From: Eutrophovita sp913057845
GTDB lineage: Bacteria; Pseudomonadota; Gammaproteobacteria; Burkholderiales; Eutrophovitaceae
Reading direction: 5' to 3'
Assembly (NCBI GenBank): GCA_963925895.1
Contig: CAWUVH010000002.1
Location: forward strand, 1-64,000
DNA length: 64,000 nucleotides
Under the pieces are notes generated by a model. The model was given only the letters and a program-made list of their open reading frames with translations, did no database searches and was not told where the DNA came from. Both the position numbers and the translations under genes were made by a program. Numbering within the stretch: the first letter of the stretch is position 1; each line of letters opens with the position of its first letter. This document shows, one piece after another, positions 17,760-27,161 of the stretch.

Positions 17760-19853
17760 ATGGCGATCTTACTCGTAGAATTATTGACTGAGGAGTTACC
17801 TCCTAAAGCCCTGAAAAAACTGGGGGTCTCTTTTGGAGCCACCATCTTTAACGAATTATCAAAGCAAAATCTCGTCTCAGAAAATGCATCCTACGTGACA
17901 TTTGCTACACCGCGCAGACTAGCAATCCTGATTAATGATGCGCGCGACGTATCCCCTGTTGAAATTGTAAAGTTAAAGCTGATGCCAAAAAAGGTAGGCA
18001 TCAAAGCAGACGGCACCCCTTCTGAAGCGTTATTAAAAAAACTGGAGTCCCTTGGTCTAGATGCCAGCCACGCAAAAAAGATAGACATACAAACAGATGG
18101 GAAAATGGAGTTTGTTTACCTCCATCAAAAAAACGATGGCGTACCACTTTCGGCAGGGCTTCAAAAGGCTATCGACCTGTCCATTACGAAACTACCGATA
18201 CCGAAAGTCATGACCTACCAACCACAAGACACACTACAAAGTGTGAACTTTGTGCGCCCCGCTCATCGTTTAGTAGCGCTTCATGGCTCTGATGTGGTTC
18301 CGATTAAAGCGCTAGGACTAACCAGCGGAAACAAAACACTCGGACATCGATTTCACTCCGATGGGGACATCACTATCCCAGATGCAAAACTATACGAATC
18401 CACTCTGGAAGAGTCAGGCTTCGTCATCCCAGACTACGACAAACGTAGATCAACCATTCGAGATCAACTCAACAAAAAAGCGACAGAACTCAACCTATCA
18501 CTCCAAGAAGATGACGAACTCTTGGACGAGGTAACTGCACTCGTGGAATTACCCGTGGTTTATCCGGCACAATTTGATAAGGAATTCCTCTCGATTCCGA
18601 CAGAGTGTCTGGTGCTCACGATGAAGACCAATCAAAAATATTTTCCCCTGTTTGACCAAAACGGAAACTTAGCGGAAAAATTTTTATTAGTCAGCAATAT
18701 GAGGCTCGAGGACCCCAACAACATTATTCAAGGTAACGAAAAAGTTGTTCGGCCAAGGCTGGCAGATGCCCAGTTCTTCTACCAAGGAGACATTAACACC
18801 CCACTCGAGGAGCTATCCAAAAAGTTAAAAAATGTTGTGTATCACAACCAGTTAGGGTCTCAGCTTGATCGAGTTGAACGACTGGTGAGATTATCTCTCA
18901 GAATTGCGGAAAAAACCAAAGTGGATGGCGTTAAAGTGTCAAGAGCAGCCCAGCTTTGTAAAGCCGACTTACTTACGGGCATGGTAGGAGAATTCCCGGA
19001 GCTTCAAGGCACAATGGGCCGGCACTATGCACTTGCTCAAGGAGAGTCACCTGAGGTCGCTGATGCTCTTGAACAATATTATCGACCAAGGTTCTCCAAC
19101 GATAGCATTCCCAACAATCCAATCTCTAACACGCTAGCACTGGCGGACAAGCTCGACATTCTTGTGGGGATCTTCGGAATTGGCCTCATACCATCCGGCG
19201 AAAAAGATCCATATGCGCTCAGAAGACAAGCTATCGGGGTCATTCGAATTTTGACAGAACAGTCTATTGAGGTAACTCTTAGTGAGCTCATAAGCTGGGC
19301 GGCGCAAAATTTCGCACAAGACCTCAAATTAACAATAGATGAATCCATTATTAAAAACTTCATCATTGAGCGATTTAGAGGGCACCTTAAAGACAAAGGT
19401 TTTTCAATAGACAAAGTTGAAGCTATACTTGCCACCGACTCAGAGAGACTTCATCTGGCCCTGCCTCGATTGCACGCGATTGATGCGTTCCTCAAAACAG
19501 ATGACTCAAGTGCACTAGCCACTGCGAATAAACGTATAAAAAATATTCTGAAAAAGAATAGCCCAAAGGATAATTCTGTAGTCGACATGAACTTATTCAC
19601 CACACAAGAAGAAGCCTCACTTTACAAAACAATCCAATCCTTATCACCTGTGGTGAAACGAGCTATTGATGACGGCAACTATTCTGATGCACTGCAGAAT
19701 TTAGCGTCGGCGAGAATTACTGTAGATCTTTTTTTCGAAAAAGTGATGGTGATATCAAATGACGCTAATGAGCGAAACAATAGACTGGCGCTTTTAAATC
19801 AACTCTCAGCCTTACTCAACTGTGTTGGTGATTTATCCGAACTATCCATTTAA
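17760..19853 (+). CDS. glyS: Glycyl-tRNA synthetase beta subunit
   Basis: tRNA-binding subunit that pairs with GlyQ. The 697 residues fit the family. Visible blocks are LLVELLTEELPPKALKKLG at the N terminus, RPAHRLVALHG, a KTNQKYFPLFD segment, KADLLTGMVGEFPELQGTMGRHYA (HD-like part) and EKDPYALRRQAIG, with a C-terminal anticodon-binding-like region. The 8-base gap to glyQ implies one mRNA. Confidence 0.97.
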   Translation: MAILLVELLTEELPPKALKKLGVSFGATIFNELSKQNLVSENASYVTFATPRRLAILINDARDVSPVEIVKLKLMPKKVGIKADGTPSEALLKKLESLGLDASHAKKIDIQTDGKMEFVYLHQKNDGVPLSAGLQKAIDLSITKLPIPKVMTYQPQDTLQSVNFVRPAHRLVALHGSDVVPIKALGLTSGNKTLGHRFHSDGDITIPDAKLYESTLEESGFVIPDYDKRRSTIRDQLNKKATELNLSLQEDDELLDEVTALVELPVVYPAQFDKEFLSIPTECLVLTMKTNQKYFPLFDQNGNLAEKFLLVSNMRLEDPNNIIQGNEKVVRPRLADAQFFYQGDINTPLEELSKKLKNVVYHNQLGSQLDRVERLVRLSLRIAEKTKVDGVKVSRAAQLCKADLLTGMVGEFPELQGTMGRHYALAQGESPEVADALEQYYRPRFSNDSIPNNPISNTLALADKLDILVGIFGIGLIPSGEKDPYALRRQAIGVIRILTEQSIEVTLSELISWAAQNFAQDLKLTIDESIIKNFIIERFRGHLKDKGFSIDKVEAILATDSERLHLALPRLHAIDAFLKTDDSSALATANKRIKNILKKNSPKDNSVVDMNLFTTQEEASLYKTIQSLSPVVKRAIDDGNYSDALQNLASARITVDLFFEKVMVISNDANERNNRLALLNQLSALLNCVGDLSELSI

Positions 19854-19868
19854 CCAACAAACTAAAAT

Positions 19869-20405
19869 ATGAAGCTCGCAATAATCGATAGGGATGGGGT
19901 CATTAACTATGACAGTGATCAATACATTAAGACCCCAGCGGAATGGAAACCAATACCGCAGAGCCTAGAAGCTATCGCCCGTTTAAATCATGCGGGCTAT
20001 CGAGTCGTAGTGGCCACCAACCAATCCGGGGTCGGCAGAGGACTTTTCGACATGTCAACACTCAACGCCATTCATGACAAAATGTATCGTGCGTTAGCTA
20101 ATGTCGGCGGCCGAATCGATGCCTTGTTTTTTTGTCCTCATATGGATGAGAATAACTGCGACTGTCGCAAACCTAAACCTGGAATGCTTTTAGATATCGC
20201 AAAGCGTTTCAACGTCGACCTGAAAAATATTCCTTTCATTGGGGATTCACTTAAAGACCTACAGGCAGCCCAAGCTGTTGGCGCTAAACCTATTTTAGTT
20301 CGAACTGGAAAGGGAGAGAAAACGAGCACAGATCAAAGACTACCTAAAGGTACGATACAGTTTGTCGATCTAAATGACGCTGTAAAACATATCATTTCTG
20401 AGTAA
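19869..20405 (+). CDS. gmhB: D-glycero-beta-D-manno-heptose 1,7-bisphosphate 7-phosphatase
   Basis: HAD phosphatase of ADP-heptose synthesis for the LPS inner core. Motif I is IIDRDGVINYD (Asp7, Asp9), the zinc loop has FFCPHMDENNCDCRKPKPGM with the Cys-x-His...Cys-x-Cys ligands, and the acidic motif FIGDSLKDLQAAQ follows. The 178 residues are standard. It lies between glyS (15-base gap) and plsC (2-base gap). Confidence 0.95.
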   Translation: MKLAIIDRDGVINYDSDQYIKTPAEWKPIPQSLEAIARLNHAGYRVVVATNQSGVGRGLFDMSTLNAIHDKMYRALANVGGRIDALFFCPHMDENNCDCRKPKPGMLLDIAKRFNVDLKNIPFIGDSLKDLQAAQAVGAKPILVRTGKGEKTSTDQRLPKGTIQFVDLNDAVKHIISE

Positions 20406-20407
20406 TC

Positions 20408-21118
20408 GTGATTAATTTAGCTCGGTCGTTGATATTTGAATTATTAAGATTTGTTCTCACCGTAGTCTTTTCAATTATCGCCCTTCTCACATTTCCTCTC
20501 TCTCCGATACGGAGATACCAGATCATCACTTTGTGGTCGCACTGCATCACTTTTCTCGCTAGATACATTTGCGGCATTCGGTATCGTGTCCAAGGCTTGG
20601 AAAATATTCCAGATAACCCCTGCGTGATCCTCTCAAAACATCAATCCGCTTGGGAAACATTTGCATTTCAAACGATTTTCCCTCCTCAGGTTTGGGTTCT
20701 TAAGAAAAGCCTATTGTTCGTTCCGTTTTTTGGTTGGGGGTTGGCGATGATGAATCCCATCGCAATCGACCGAACAAGCGGCCCTAGAGCATTAAAACAA
20801 ATGCTGACTCAAGGCAAAAACAGACTCAAGAACGGCTGGTATATCATTGTCTTCCCAGAAGGAACTAGAATAGCGCCAGGGCAACGAGGAAAGTATCAAA
20901 TTGGCGGGGCATGGCTTTCAGCTCGACTTCAATCAGATATCGTGCCGGTTGCTCACAATGCGGGTGAATTCTGGCCAAAAAATGCGTTACTAAAAAAACC
21001 AGGGACAATTACTGTGACCATCGGCAAACCTATAAAAACAGCTCATCAATCGCCCACTGACCTGATACAACAGGTAGAGGAGTGGATTGAAACCACAATG
21101 CCAAACTCAACTGAATAA
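20408..21118 (+). CDS. plsC: 1-acyl-sn-glycerol-3-phosphate acyltransferase
   Basis: Inner-membrane acyltransferase that makes phosphatidic acid. The 236 residues start with a hydrophobic segment (about 8-30), then block I HQSAWE (His78 to Glu83, an H-x4-E variant of the usual H-x4-D), a middle block PIAIDRTSGPRALKQM and block III FPEGTR (149-154). The start is GTG at 20408, two bases after the gmhB stop, so it should be translationally coupled. Confidence 0.94.
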   Translation: MINLARSLIFELLRFVLTVVFSIIALLTFPLSPIRRYQIITLWSHCITFLARYICGIRYRVQGLENIPDNPCVILSKHQSAWETFAFQTIFPPQVWVLKKSLLFVPFFGWGLAMMNPIAIDRTSGPRALKQMLTQGKNRLKNGWYIIVFPEGTRIAPGQRGKYQIGGAWLSARLQSDIVPVAHNAGEFWPKNALLKKPGTITVTIGKPIKTAHQSPTDLIQQVEEWIETTMPNSTE

Positions 21119-21123
21119 ACACC

Positions 21124-21291
21124 ATGAGCCAATTACGAACAATAGCTGTAACGATATTTTACTTGTCCCTGCTCTCAAATTGCGGGCAAACTGGGCCTCT
21201 CTATCTCCCGGAATCATCAACCTCAGAAGCCGCAGGCGCACCGCAGAGAGCCGATCAAGATCATCAACTCGAGAAAAACAATGACAATTAG
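21124..21291 (+). CDS. lptM: LptM-type small lipoprotein
   Basis: A 55-residue frame between plsC and lysA. It has a short signal peptide, lipobox LLSNC (Cys20) and directly after it GQTGPLYLP, the diagnostic LptM (YifL) motif. LptM is an outer-membrane lipoprotein that helps LptD assemble with correct disulfides. The last 11 bases overlap the lysA start in another frame. The position just upstream of lysA is conserved in proteobacteria, which supports the call. It is easily missed because of its size. Confidence 0.88.
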   Translation: MSQLRTIAVTIFYLSLLSNCGQTGPLYLPESSTSEAAGAPQRADQDHQLEKNNDN

Positions 21292-22534
21292 CCGACAGTC
21301 AGGTCATCTATTTATCGAAAAAAAATCGGCCGCCGAGATTGCGAATGAATTTGGGACGCCGTGTTATGTCTATTCGAGACATTCAATTGAAACCAGCTTC
21401 AATCGCTTTAAAAATGCCTTCGCTCACCGCAAAAACTTGATTTGCTATGCGGTTAAAGCCAACTCGAATATCGCGATTATTAATATATTAGCGCGCCTCG
21501 GGAGTGGGTTTGATATTGTATCTGGCGGCGAATTAAGCCGAGTTATAGCAGCCGGCGGAGACCCCAGAAAAGTAGTTTTTTCTGGGGTGGGAAAAACCAA
21601 AACAGAGATCAATTACGCCCTAAAAAAAGGAATCAAATGTTTCAACATCGAATCTGAGTCAGAGTTGTATCGAATTGCTGCGGTTGCGAAAGCATTAAAT
21701 AAAGATACAAATGTCAGTTTCAGAGTTAACCCAGATGTAGATGCGAAGACCCATCCCTACATTTCTACGGGGCTGAAAGAAAATAAATTTGGTGTGGATG
21801 TAAATGATGCGCCTCGACTCTATCAAATAGCAGTTGAATTGCCACACATCAATCCCACTGGTATTGATTGTCATATTGGATCGCAATTAACTGATATCGC
21901 GCCAATGAGGGATGCTGCATTAAAAATGGTCGAGTTAACCGATGCGCTTAGTGCTGAAAACATCCCTATTGAACACATTGACTTTGGAGGGGGCCTCGGA
22001 ATTCAGTATCAAGATGAGAGTCCAATTGATCAAGAAAATTTCGTGTCGATGTTGCTGGAAATAATGGGTGGACGCGAGCAAGAGATTCTTGTAGAGCCAG
22101 GCCGATCTATCGTTGGTAATTCTGGTGTCCTACTCACCACAATTGAATACCTTAAACACGGATCAAATAAGAATTTCATTGTCGTTGACGCTGCAATGAA
22201 TGATTTGGCTCGACCATCCTTATACAGTGCGTATCATCAGATCGATAACATAGATTTCGAGAATTCAGATCCAGAAAGACTTTACGATATCGTTGGGCCG
22301 ATCTGTGAAACAGGTGATTTTCTTGGGAAAGACCGTAACCTTTCGGTACGCGAAGGAGATGTGCTGGCCATTCACTCCGTTGGCGCGTACGGAATGACTA
22401 TGAGCTCGAATTACAATACCCGGCCAAGAGCACCCGAATTGCTCATTGATGAGGACCACGCCTATGTGATTCGGGAACGTGAAACAGTGGAAGAGCTTTT
22501 CGCAAATGAACGAACTATTCCAAGTCTAGAATAA
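21281..22534 (+). CDS. lysA: Diaminopimelate decarboxylase
   Basis: PLP enzyme that decarboxylates meso-diaminopimelate to lysine. The 417 residues have the PLP lysine Lys59 in CYAVKANSN, the strand GFDIVSGGEL, HIGSQLTDIAP, the glycine loop DFGGGLGI, EPGRSIVGNSG and the C-terminal GPICETGDFLGKDR containing the substrate-site cysteine. It overlaps lptM by 11 bases. It closes the plus-strand run begun at miaB. Confidence 0.97.
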   Translation: MTISRQSGHLFIEKKSAAEIANEFGTPCYVYSRHSIETSFNRFKNAFAHRKNLICYAVKANSNIAIINILARLGSGFDIVSGGELSRVIAAGGDPRKVVFSGVGKTKTEINYALKKGIKCFNIESESELYRIAAVAKALNKDTNVSFRVNPDVDAKTHPYISTGLKENKFGVDVNDAPRLYQIAVELPHINPTGIDCHIGSQLTDIAPMRDAALKMVELTDALSAENIPIEHIDFGGGLGIQYQDESPIDQENFVSMLLEIMGGREQEILVEPGRSIVGNSGVLLTTIEYLKHGSNKNFIVVDAAMNDLARPSLYSAYHQIDNIDFENSDPERLYDIVGPICETGDFLGKDRNLSVREGDVLAIHSVGAYGMTMSSNYNTRPRAPELLIDEDHAYVIRERETVEELFANERTIPSLE

Positions 22535-22632
22535 ACTCAAACATTTATCCTTTAGGTGAATTTTTCGTATCAGATGAATACGTTAGAATAGAGTCTAATT
22601 TGAACATTTTTCGATTCGCTTAGGCTCCAATA

Positions 22633-23079
22633 ATGATTGTTTACGATTTAGCTTGCGACCAAGAACATAAGTTTGAGGGCTGGTTCTCCTCTCAAGACGA
22701 TTTTGATAAGCAGGTATCCAACGGACAGCTGTCCTGCCCAACCTGCGGCTCAACAACCATTTCTAAACAGCTCTCTGCCCCTTATCTCAATACGTTGCCC
22801 GACCAGAACGCTTCTTCGAAAACCAAACAAAAAGAAATGGCCCTTGCTGGGGTAAACCTACAGCAGCTTCATAATCAGTTCATCGAATACATCGCTAAAA
22901 ATACTGAAGATGTTGGCCCTCAATTCCCGGATGAGGCAAGAAAGATTTATTATGGAGAATCTGATAACCGATCCATTCGCGGTGAAGCTTCGGTCGAAGT
23001 CATGCAAGAATTAAAGGACGAAGGCATTGAAGTGTATGCATTACCACCAGGACCGACTCCTCCAGACAAATTGAACTAG
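22633..23079 (+). CDS. DUF1178 family protein
   Basis: A 148-residue protein of DUF1178: it begins IVYDLACDQEHKFEGWFSS, has a zinc-ribbon-like pair in LSCPTCGS, and ends with VMQELKDEGIEVYALPPGPTP, all typical of the family. Function is unknown. The two cysteine clusters suggest metal binding. The stop codon TAG is followed at once, in the same frame, by the TTG that opens the EamA gene. Confidence 0.85.
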   Translation: MIVYDLACDQEHKFEGWFSSQDDFDKQVSNGQLSCPTCGSTTISKQLSAPYLNTLPDQNASSKTKQKEMALAGVNLQQLHNQFIEYIAKNTEDVGPQFPDEARKIYYGESDNRSIRGEASVEVMQELKDEGIEVYALPPGPTPPDKLN

Positions 23080-23991
23080 TTGGCTAGCCCTATTATAAAA
23101 GGGAGCACCTATCAGACCTCGCTCCCACTTATAATTGCTGTTTTAATAATCTCAACGGCAGCAATACTCGTTCGCGGCGCTCACAACGAAGGGGCTACTT
23201 CAAATACCATAGCGTTCCTTCGACTAGCTATAGCATCAATATGTCTGGGTTTGATTTCCTCTAGATCCATCATCAACGGCATCCGATGTTGTGATGCTAA
23301 AACGATGTTTAAAAGTGCACTGTCAGGCATTTTTTTAGCTGTCCACTTTATGACGTGGATTGTCTCCCTCGAATATATCTCAGTCGCAAAAAGTACATTT
23401 CTTGTGACAACGAGTCCAATTTGGGTCGTGCTACTAAGTTGGATTGTTCTAAAAGAAACAATCAGCAGAAAACAGCTTATTGGGATACTCATTGCAACTG
23501 GAAGCGCATTCTTCCTCTTCTCGTTTGCGGAAGAAACGTTAATCAGTCAAGGGCAAAGGTCTATTAAAGGTGAGCTGCTAGCCACTTTAGGCGCGATTTC
23601 CGTCGCAGCTTATCTCATCATTGGTCGCATGCTTCGGCAGACTATTGAATTAAAAGTCTACGTTTTTCTGACATATACTTTTGCCACAATAACTTTAGTT
23701 TTATATAACCTGTCCAGCATCAAGCAGTTAGCTCCCGATATATCTGGATCAGCTTGGATATATATCTTCTGCTTAGCCCTAGGTCCACAACTCATTGGGC
23801 ACACAATCCTTAATTGGGGAGTTCGGCGATTCCCTGCAACACTCGTTTCAACAATAGTGCTCGCGGAACCAATAGTGGCATCCGCTCTAGCATGGATCAT
23901 TCTCAATGAGGCTATAGGACTAAATAGTTTACTGGGGTTTTCAGGCATTATTTTAGGGATTTTCCTAACCACGCGATACTATAAGCGTTAA
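23080..23991 (+). CDS. EamA/DMT-superfamily transporter
   Basis: Inner-membrane drug/metabolite transporter of 303 residues with about ten hydrophobic helices in two EamA repeats; the second starts GELLATLGAISVAAYLIIGRML. Helix ends carry family motifs such as WVVLLSWIVLKETISRKQLIG and LAEPIVASALAWIILNEAIG. The substrate is unknown. The only sensible start is TTG at 23080, abutting and in frame with the DUF1178 stop; no ATG occurs until well inside helix 3. This implies re-initiation at the stop or, less likely, readthrough. Confidence 0.82.
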   Translation: MASPIIKGSTYQTSLPLIIAVLIISTAAILVRGAHNEGATSNTIAFLRLAIASICLGLISSRSIINGIRCCDAKTMFKSALSGIFLAVHFMTWIVSLEYISVAKSTFLVTTSPIWVVLLSWIVLKETISRKQLIGILIATGSAFFLFSFAEETLISQGQRSIKGELLATLGAISVAAYLIIGRMLRQTIELKVYVFLTYTFATITLVLYNLSSIKQLAPDISGSAWIYIFCLALGPQLIGHTILNWGVRRFPATLVSTIVLAEPIVASALAWIILNEAIGLNSLLGFSGIILGIFLTTRYYKR

Positions 23992-24015
23992 AAATCCAAC
24001 CAAGTGCCAATGTGG

Positions 24016-24636
24016 TTAACGTCTGTCCTTCGAGAGTCTCAGGAACAATCGATATCCCAACAACACAAAGAGCACTGCCGCAAACATTAACGGCTCCCAT
24101 ACATCACGTTTTACCAAAACAAAAAAATGCGCCACGCCTAAAATTGCAATCAGGTAAATGCTCTTATGTAGCTGCCGCCAACGCAGGGCTCCAAGAACCA
24201 CTTTGGCACGATTAGTTGATGTCAGTGCTAATACGAATAGGCCAACAAAAGCGAAAAAACCAATATAAATAAAAGGGCGCTCAGAGAGATCTAAGGCAAT
24301 TTCGGTCCAATCAAAAAACTGATCTAAAGCTAACCAAGTTAAAAAATGAATGGACCCGTAAACAAACGTAATGAGTCCAAATGTTCTTCGCAAAGGAAAT
24401 ACAACAGGCAAACTAAAAAGATATCTGATCGGCGTAACGCACAAGGTCAGCAACAGGGAAAAAAGCGTCCACCAACCAGTAAATTGCGAAATAAATTCAA
24501 TTGGATTGGCTGTTAATTCACCCCTCATAGCCTTCACACAGAGCGTGATCAGCGGAATCGCGCTAAACAACCAGATGATCCGAGTGTCAATCCTCTCTCT
24601 TAAGCGTGATGGTCGTGACACAGGGGCTTCGTCCAT
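24016..24636 (-). CDS. msrQ: MsrQ haem-binding membrane subunit
   Basis: Inner-membrane b-type cytochrome of the ferric-reductase-like family that passes quinol electrons to MsrP. The 206 residues have about six helices with haem-ligand histidines in VYGSIHFLTWLALDQ, LRWRQLHKSIYLIAILGVAHFF. It is encoded 15 bases downstream of msrP and presumably co-transcribed, the standard order. Confidence 0.93.
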   Translation of the reverse strand: MDEAPVSRPSRLRERIDTRIIWLFSAIPLITLCVKAMRGELTANPIEFISQFTGWWTLFSLLLTLCVTPIRYLFSLPVVFPLRRTFGLITFVYGSIHFLTWLALDQFFDWTEIALDLSERPFIYIGFFAFVGLFVLALTSTNRAKVVLGALRWRQLHKSIYLIAILGVAHFFVLVKRDVWEPLMFAAVLFVLLGYRLFLRLSKDRR

Positions 24637-24651
24637 AGCAAAACGGTGGCG

Positions 24652-25602
24652 TCAGTAGTGCTTGTTGAGATCTAGATCACGATACAAATCTGCGACCCAT
24701 TTGGAATACCCATTAAACATTTCTGTATCTCGCTTAAGAAAATCTCCAATCCGTCGCTCCTTTCGTTGGCTCCATCTTGGATGGGAAACGTGAGGGTTTA
24801 CATTGGAATAAAACCCATACTCGCTGGGACCGGCAAGATTCCACGAGGTGGCTGGCTTGTGTTCTGTCAATTTAATGGTCACGATTGATTTCGCACTTTT
24901 AAAACCATATTTCCACGGCACCACAAGCCTCACTGGAGCTCCATTTTGATTCGGCAACATTTCTCCGTATAAACCTAGCGTCAAAAGCGTGAGCGGATTC
25001 ATAGCCTCATCCAACCGCAAGCCTTCCTTATATGGCCAATCAAGCACCGCAGTCCTTTGTCCTGGCATCTGTTCCGGGTCGTGCAAAGAAATAAACTCTA
25101 CATAACGAGCATTTCCAGTAGGCTGAACTGCATCTAATAATTTGGACAGCGGAAAACCAATCCAGGGGATCACCATGGACCAGGCCTCGACACACCGCAA
25201 TCGATAAATACGTTCCTCAAGCGGCGCGAGGCGTAAGAGTTGATCAATATCGAATCTTTGTGGCCGATGAACTTCACCGATAACTTGTATGGTCCACCCT
25301 TCTGTCTTCAATCTATGGGCCTGCTCAAAAGGATCTTCTTTCCCCGTACCAAACTCGTAGAAATTATTATACCTAGTGACATCCGAGTAAGTGGTTAGCT
25401 CCTCAGCAGTCGAGAATTCGCTTTTTTTTAATTCAAATTCAATCGGGAAATTTTTTCCATCGCGTGGCTTGGCACTTGTGATAGGGACGGCCATCGCCGC
25501 CAATGATGCGAAACCACCCTGTATCCATCGTCGTCTAGACTCAAATAGTTTTTTTGGTGTGATTTCGGAAGAGGGAATATCTGATTTAAAAAAATTTTTC
25601 AT
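24652..25602 (-). CDS. msrP: MsrP periplasmic methionine-sulfoxide reductase, molybdopterin subunit
   Basis: Molybdoenzyme that repairs oxidised methionines in periplasmic proteins. From ATG 25602 (a TTG one codon earlier is less likely) it is 316 residues. A Tat signal is visible: [19 protein letters not shown] (22-40). The molybdenum ligand is Cys137 in [11 protein letters not shown], followed by the oxidoreductase fold ([15 protein letters not shown]). It pairs with msrQ. No regulator such as HprRS or CzcRS is seen nearby. Confidence 0.94.
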   Translation of the reverse strand: MKNFFKSDIPSSEITPKKLFESRRRWIQGGFASLAAMAVPITSAKPRDGKNFPIEFELKKSEFSTAEELTTYSDVTRYNNFYEFGTGKEDPFEQAHRLKTEGWTIQVIGEVHRPQRFDIDQLLRLAPLEERIYRLRCVEAWSMVIPWIGFPLSKLLDAVQPTGNARYVEFISLHDPEQMPGQRTAVLDWPYKEGLRLDEAMNPLTLLTLGLYGEMLPNQNGAPVRLVVPWKYGFKSAKSIVTIKLTEHKPATSWNLAGPSEYGFYSNVNPHVSHPRWSQRKERRIGDFLKRDTEMFNGYSKWVADLYRDLDLNKHY

Positions 25603-25658
25603 CAATGAATAATAATTTGAGAAAGGAGAATATCTAGGTCAACAGTCTAGATACGAAT

Positions 25659-27107
25659 TTACACCAAGAATACAGTGGCCATTCCAAGAAATATTAGAAA
25701 GCCCATGCTGTCGGTGGTGAATGTTAATAACACAGAGGATCCAATAGCTGGATCTCTCCCCATTTTTTGTAAAAATAATGGAACCAACATACCCACCGCA
25801 GCACCTACGACAAGATTAAGTAGCATCGCGCTCAACATCACCAGCCCAAGAGCGATATTTCCATAAAGAAGCCATGCAAAAAATCCTGCAACAGAACCCC
25901 ACAAAAAGCCATTCACAACCGCAATCGCAAGCTCTTTAAGCAAAAGTCCTTTCGCATTACTTTTGTTAATTTCTTCAAAAGCTAATGCTCGAACAATCAA
26001 CGTGATCGTCTGATTACCTGAGTTACCAGCTATAGCCGCAACAATAGGCATAAGTGTCGCCAAAGCAACCAACTTCTCTATTGAATCCTCAAATAAGCCA
26101 ATAACACGAGAGGCAAAGAAAGCCGTCCCTAGATTTACTGCGAGCCATAGCCACCTATTTTTGGCGCTCTTCCAAACCGAAGAGAATAAATCCTCATCCC
26201 GCAAACCCACTTTACCCAATGATTCCTGCTCAGCGTCCTCTCGGATGTAATCCACGATGTCGGTGATCGTCATCCGACCCACAATACGATTATAGCCATC
26301 AACAACAGGAGCAGAGACCAAGTCGTAACGCTCAAACGCGTGAGCGGCGCTCTCCGCATCTCGATCTGGATTGAAACTCACTACATCTGTGGACATGACG
26401 TCACACACTTTCGTTTCAGGCGCCGCAACAATCAAATCACTGACTGATAAAACTCCTTTCAACATTTCACGACGATCTACAACAAAAAGTTTGTCTGTAT
26501 TAGGTGGTAGCTTTTCCAACCGACGTAAATATCTAAGCACCACATCCAGTGACACATCCTCTCGCACGGTCACCATTTCGAAGTCCATTAATGCGCCTAC
26601 GGTATCTTCGGGATAAGATAACGCGGCCTTAAGTTGTAACCGTTCGGCTTCTGACAAAGAACGAAATACATCAGCAATAACACCCTCAGGAAAATCTGGA
26701 GCAAGATCAGCAATTTCATCAGCATCCAGCTGTTCAGTCGCCGCAACAAGCTCGTGATCATCCATATCTGCTATTAGGGTTTCCCTAACGGCACCTGAGG
26801 CTTCAAGTAAGACATCGCCGTCGAACTCGGATCGGACGAGCTTCCATACGACCAAGCGCTCATCCAACGGCAGTTGCTCTAGTATTGCCGCGATATCGGC
26901 AGGATGCATCGCATCCAGTTTATCCTGCAGCCCGATGAGATTTGGTTCTTGAATAAATCCGTCAACGACATCTTGACGAGGCATCTCCTGATCGCCTAAG
27001 AGATTCTCAACGTGTTGATATTTATCCAGACTAGTCTTGATATCTTCCAAAGATCGTTGGACAGCATCGATACTACTTTGGGTATTTTTTTTGTCGGTCT
27101 CACTCAT
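25659..27107 (-). CDS. mgtE: Magnesium transporter MgtE
   Basis: Homodimeric Mg2+ channel of the inner membrane, gated by intracellular Mg2+. The 482 residues have the cytosolic MgtE N domain (HPADIAAILEQLPLDERLVVWKLV near 70-95), a CBS pair (about 190-310, with VCDVMSTDVVSFNPDRDAE) and a C-terminal block of about five helices with the pore segment PIVAAIAGNSGNQTITLIVRAL. The ATG at 27107 has GAGGG about 8 bases ahead. Confidence 0.95.
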   Translation of the reverse strand: MSETDKKNTQSSIDAVQRSLEDIKTSLDKYQHVENLLGDQEMPRQDVVDGFIQEPNLIGLQDKLDAMHPADIAAILEQLPLDERLVVWKLVRSEFDGDVLLEASGAVRETLIADMDDHELVAATEQLDADEIADLAPDFPEGVIADVFRSLSEAERLQLKAALSYPEDTVGALMDFEMVTVREDVSLDVVLRYLRRLEKLPPNTDKLFVVDRREMLKGVLSVSDLIVAAPETKVCDVMSTDVVSFNPDRDAESAAHAFERYDLVSAPVVDGYNRIVGRMTITDIVDYIREDAEQESLGKVGLRDEDLFSSVWKSAKNRWLWLAVNLGTAFFASRVIGLFEDSIEKLVALATLMPIVAAIAGNSGNQTITLIVRALAFEEINKSNAKGLLLKELAIAVVNGFLWGSVAGFFAWLLYGNIALGLVMLSAMLLNLVVGAAVGMLVPLFLQKMGRDPAIGSSVLLTFTTDSMGFLIFLGMATVFLV

Positions 27108-27161
27108 AAAACACCCTCAACGAACTTCAAGAATTAGCAAAAGACAAAGCCTAAAAAAATA

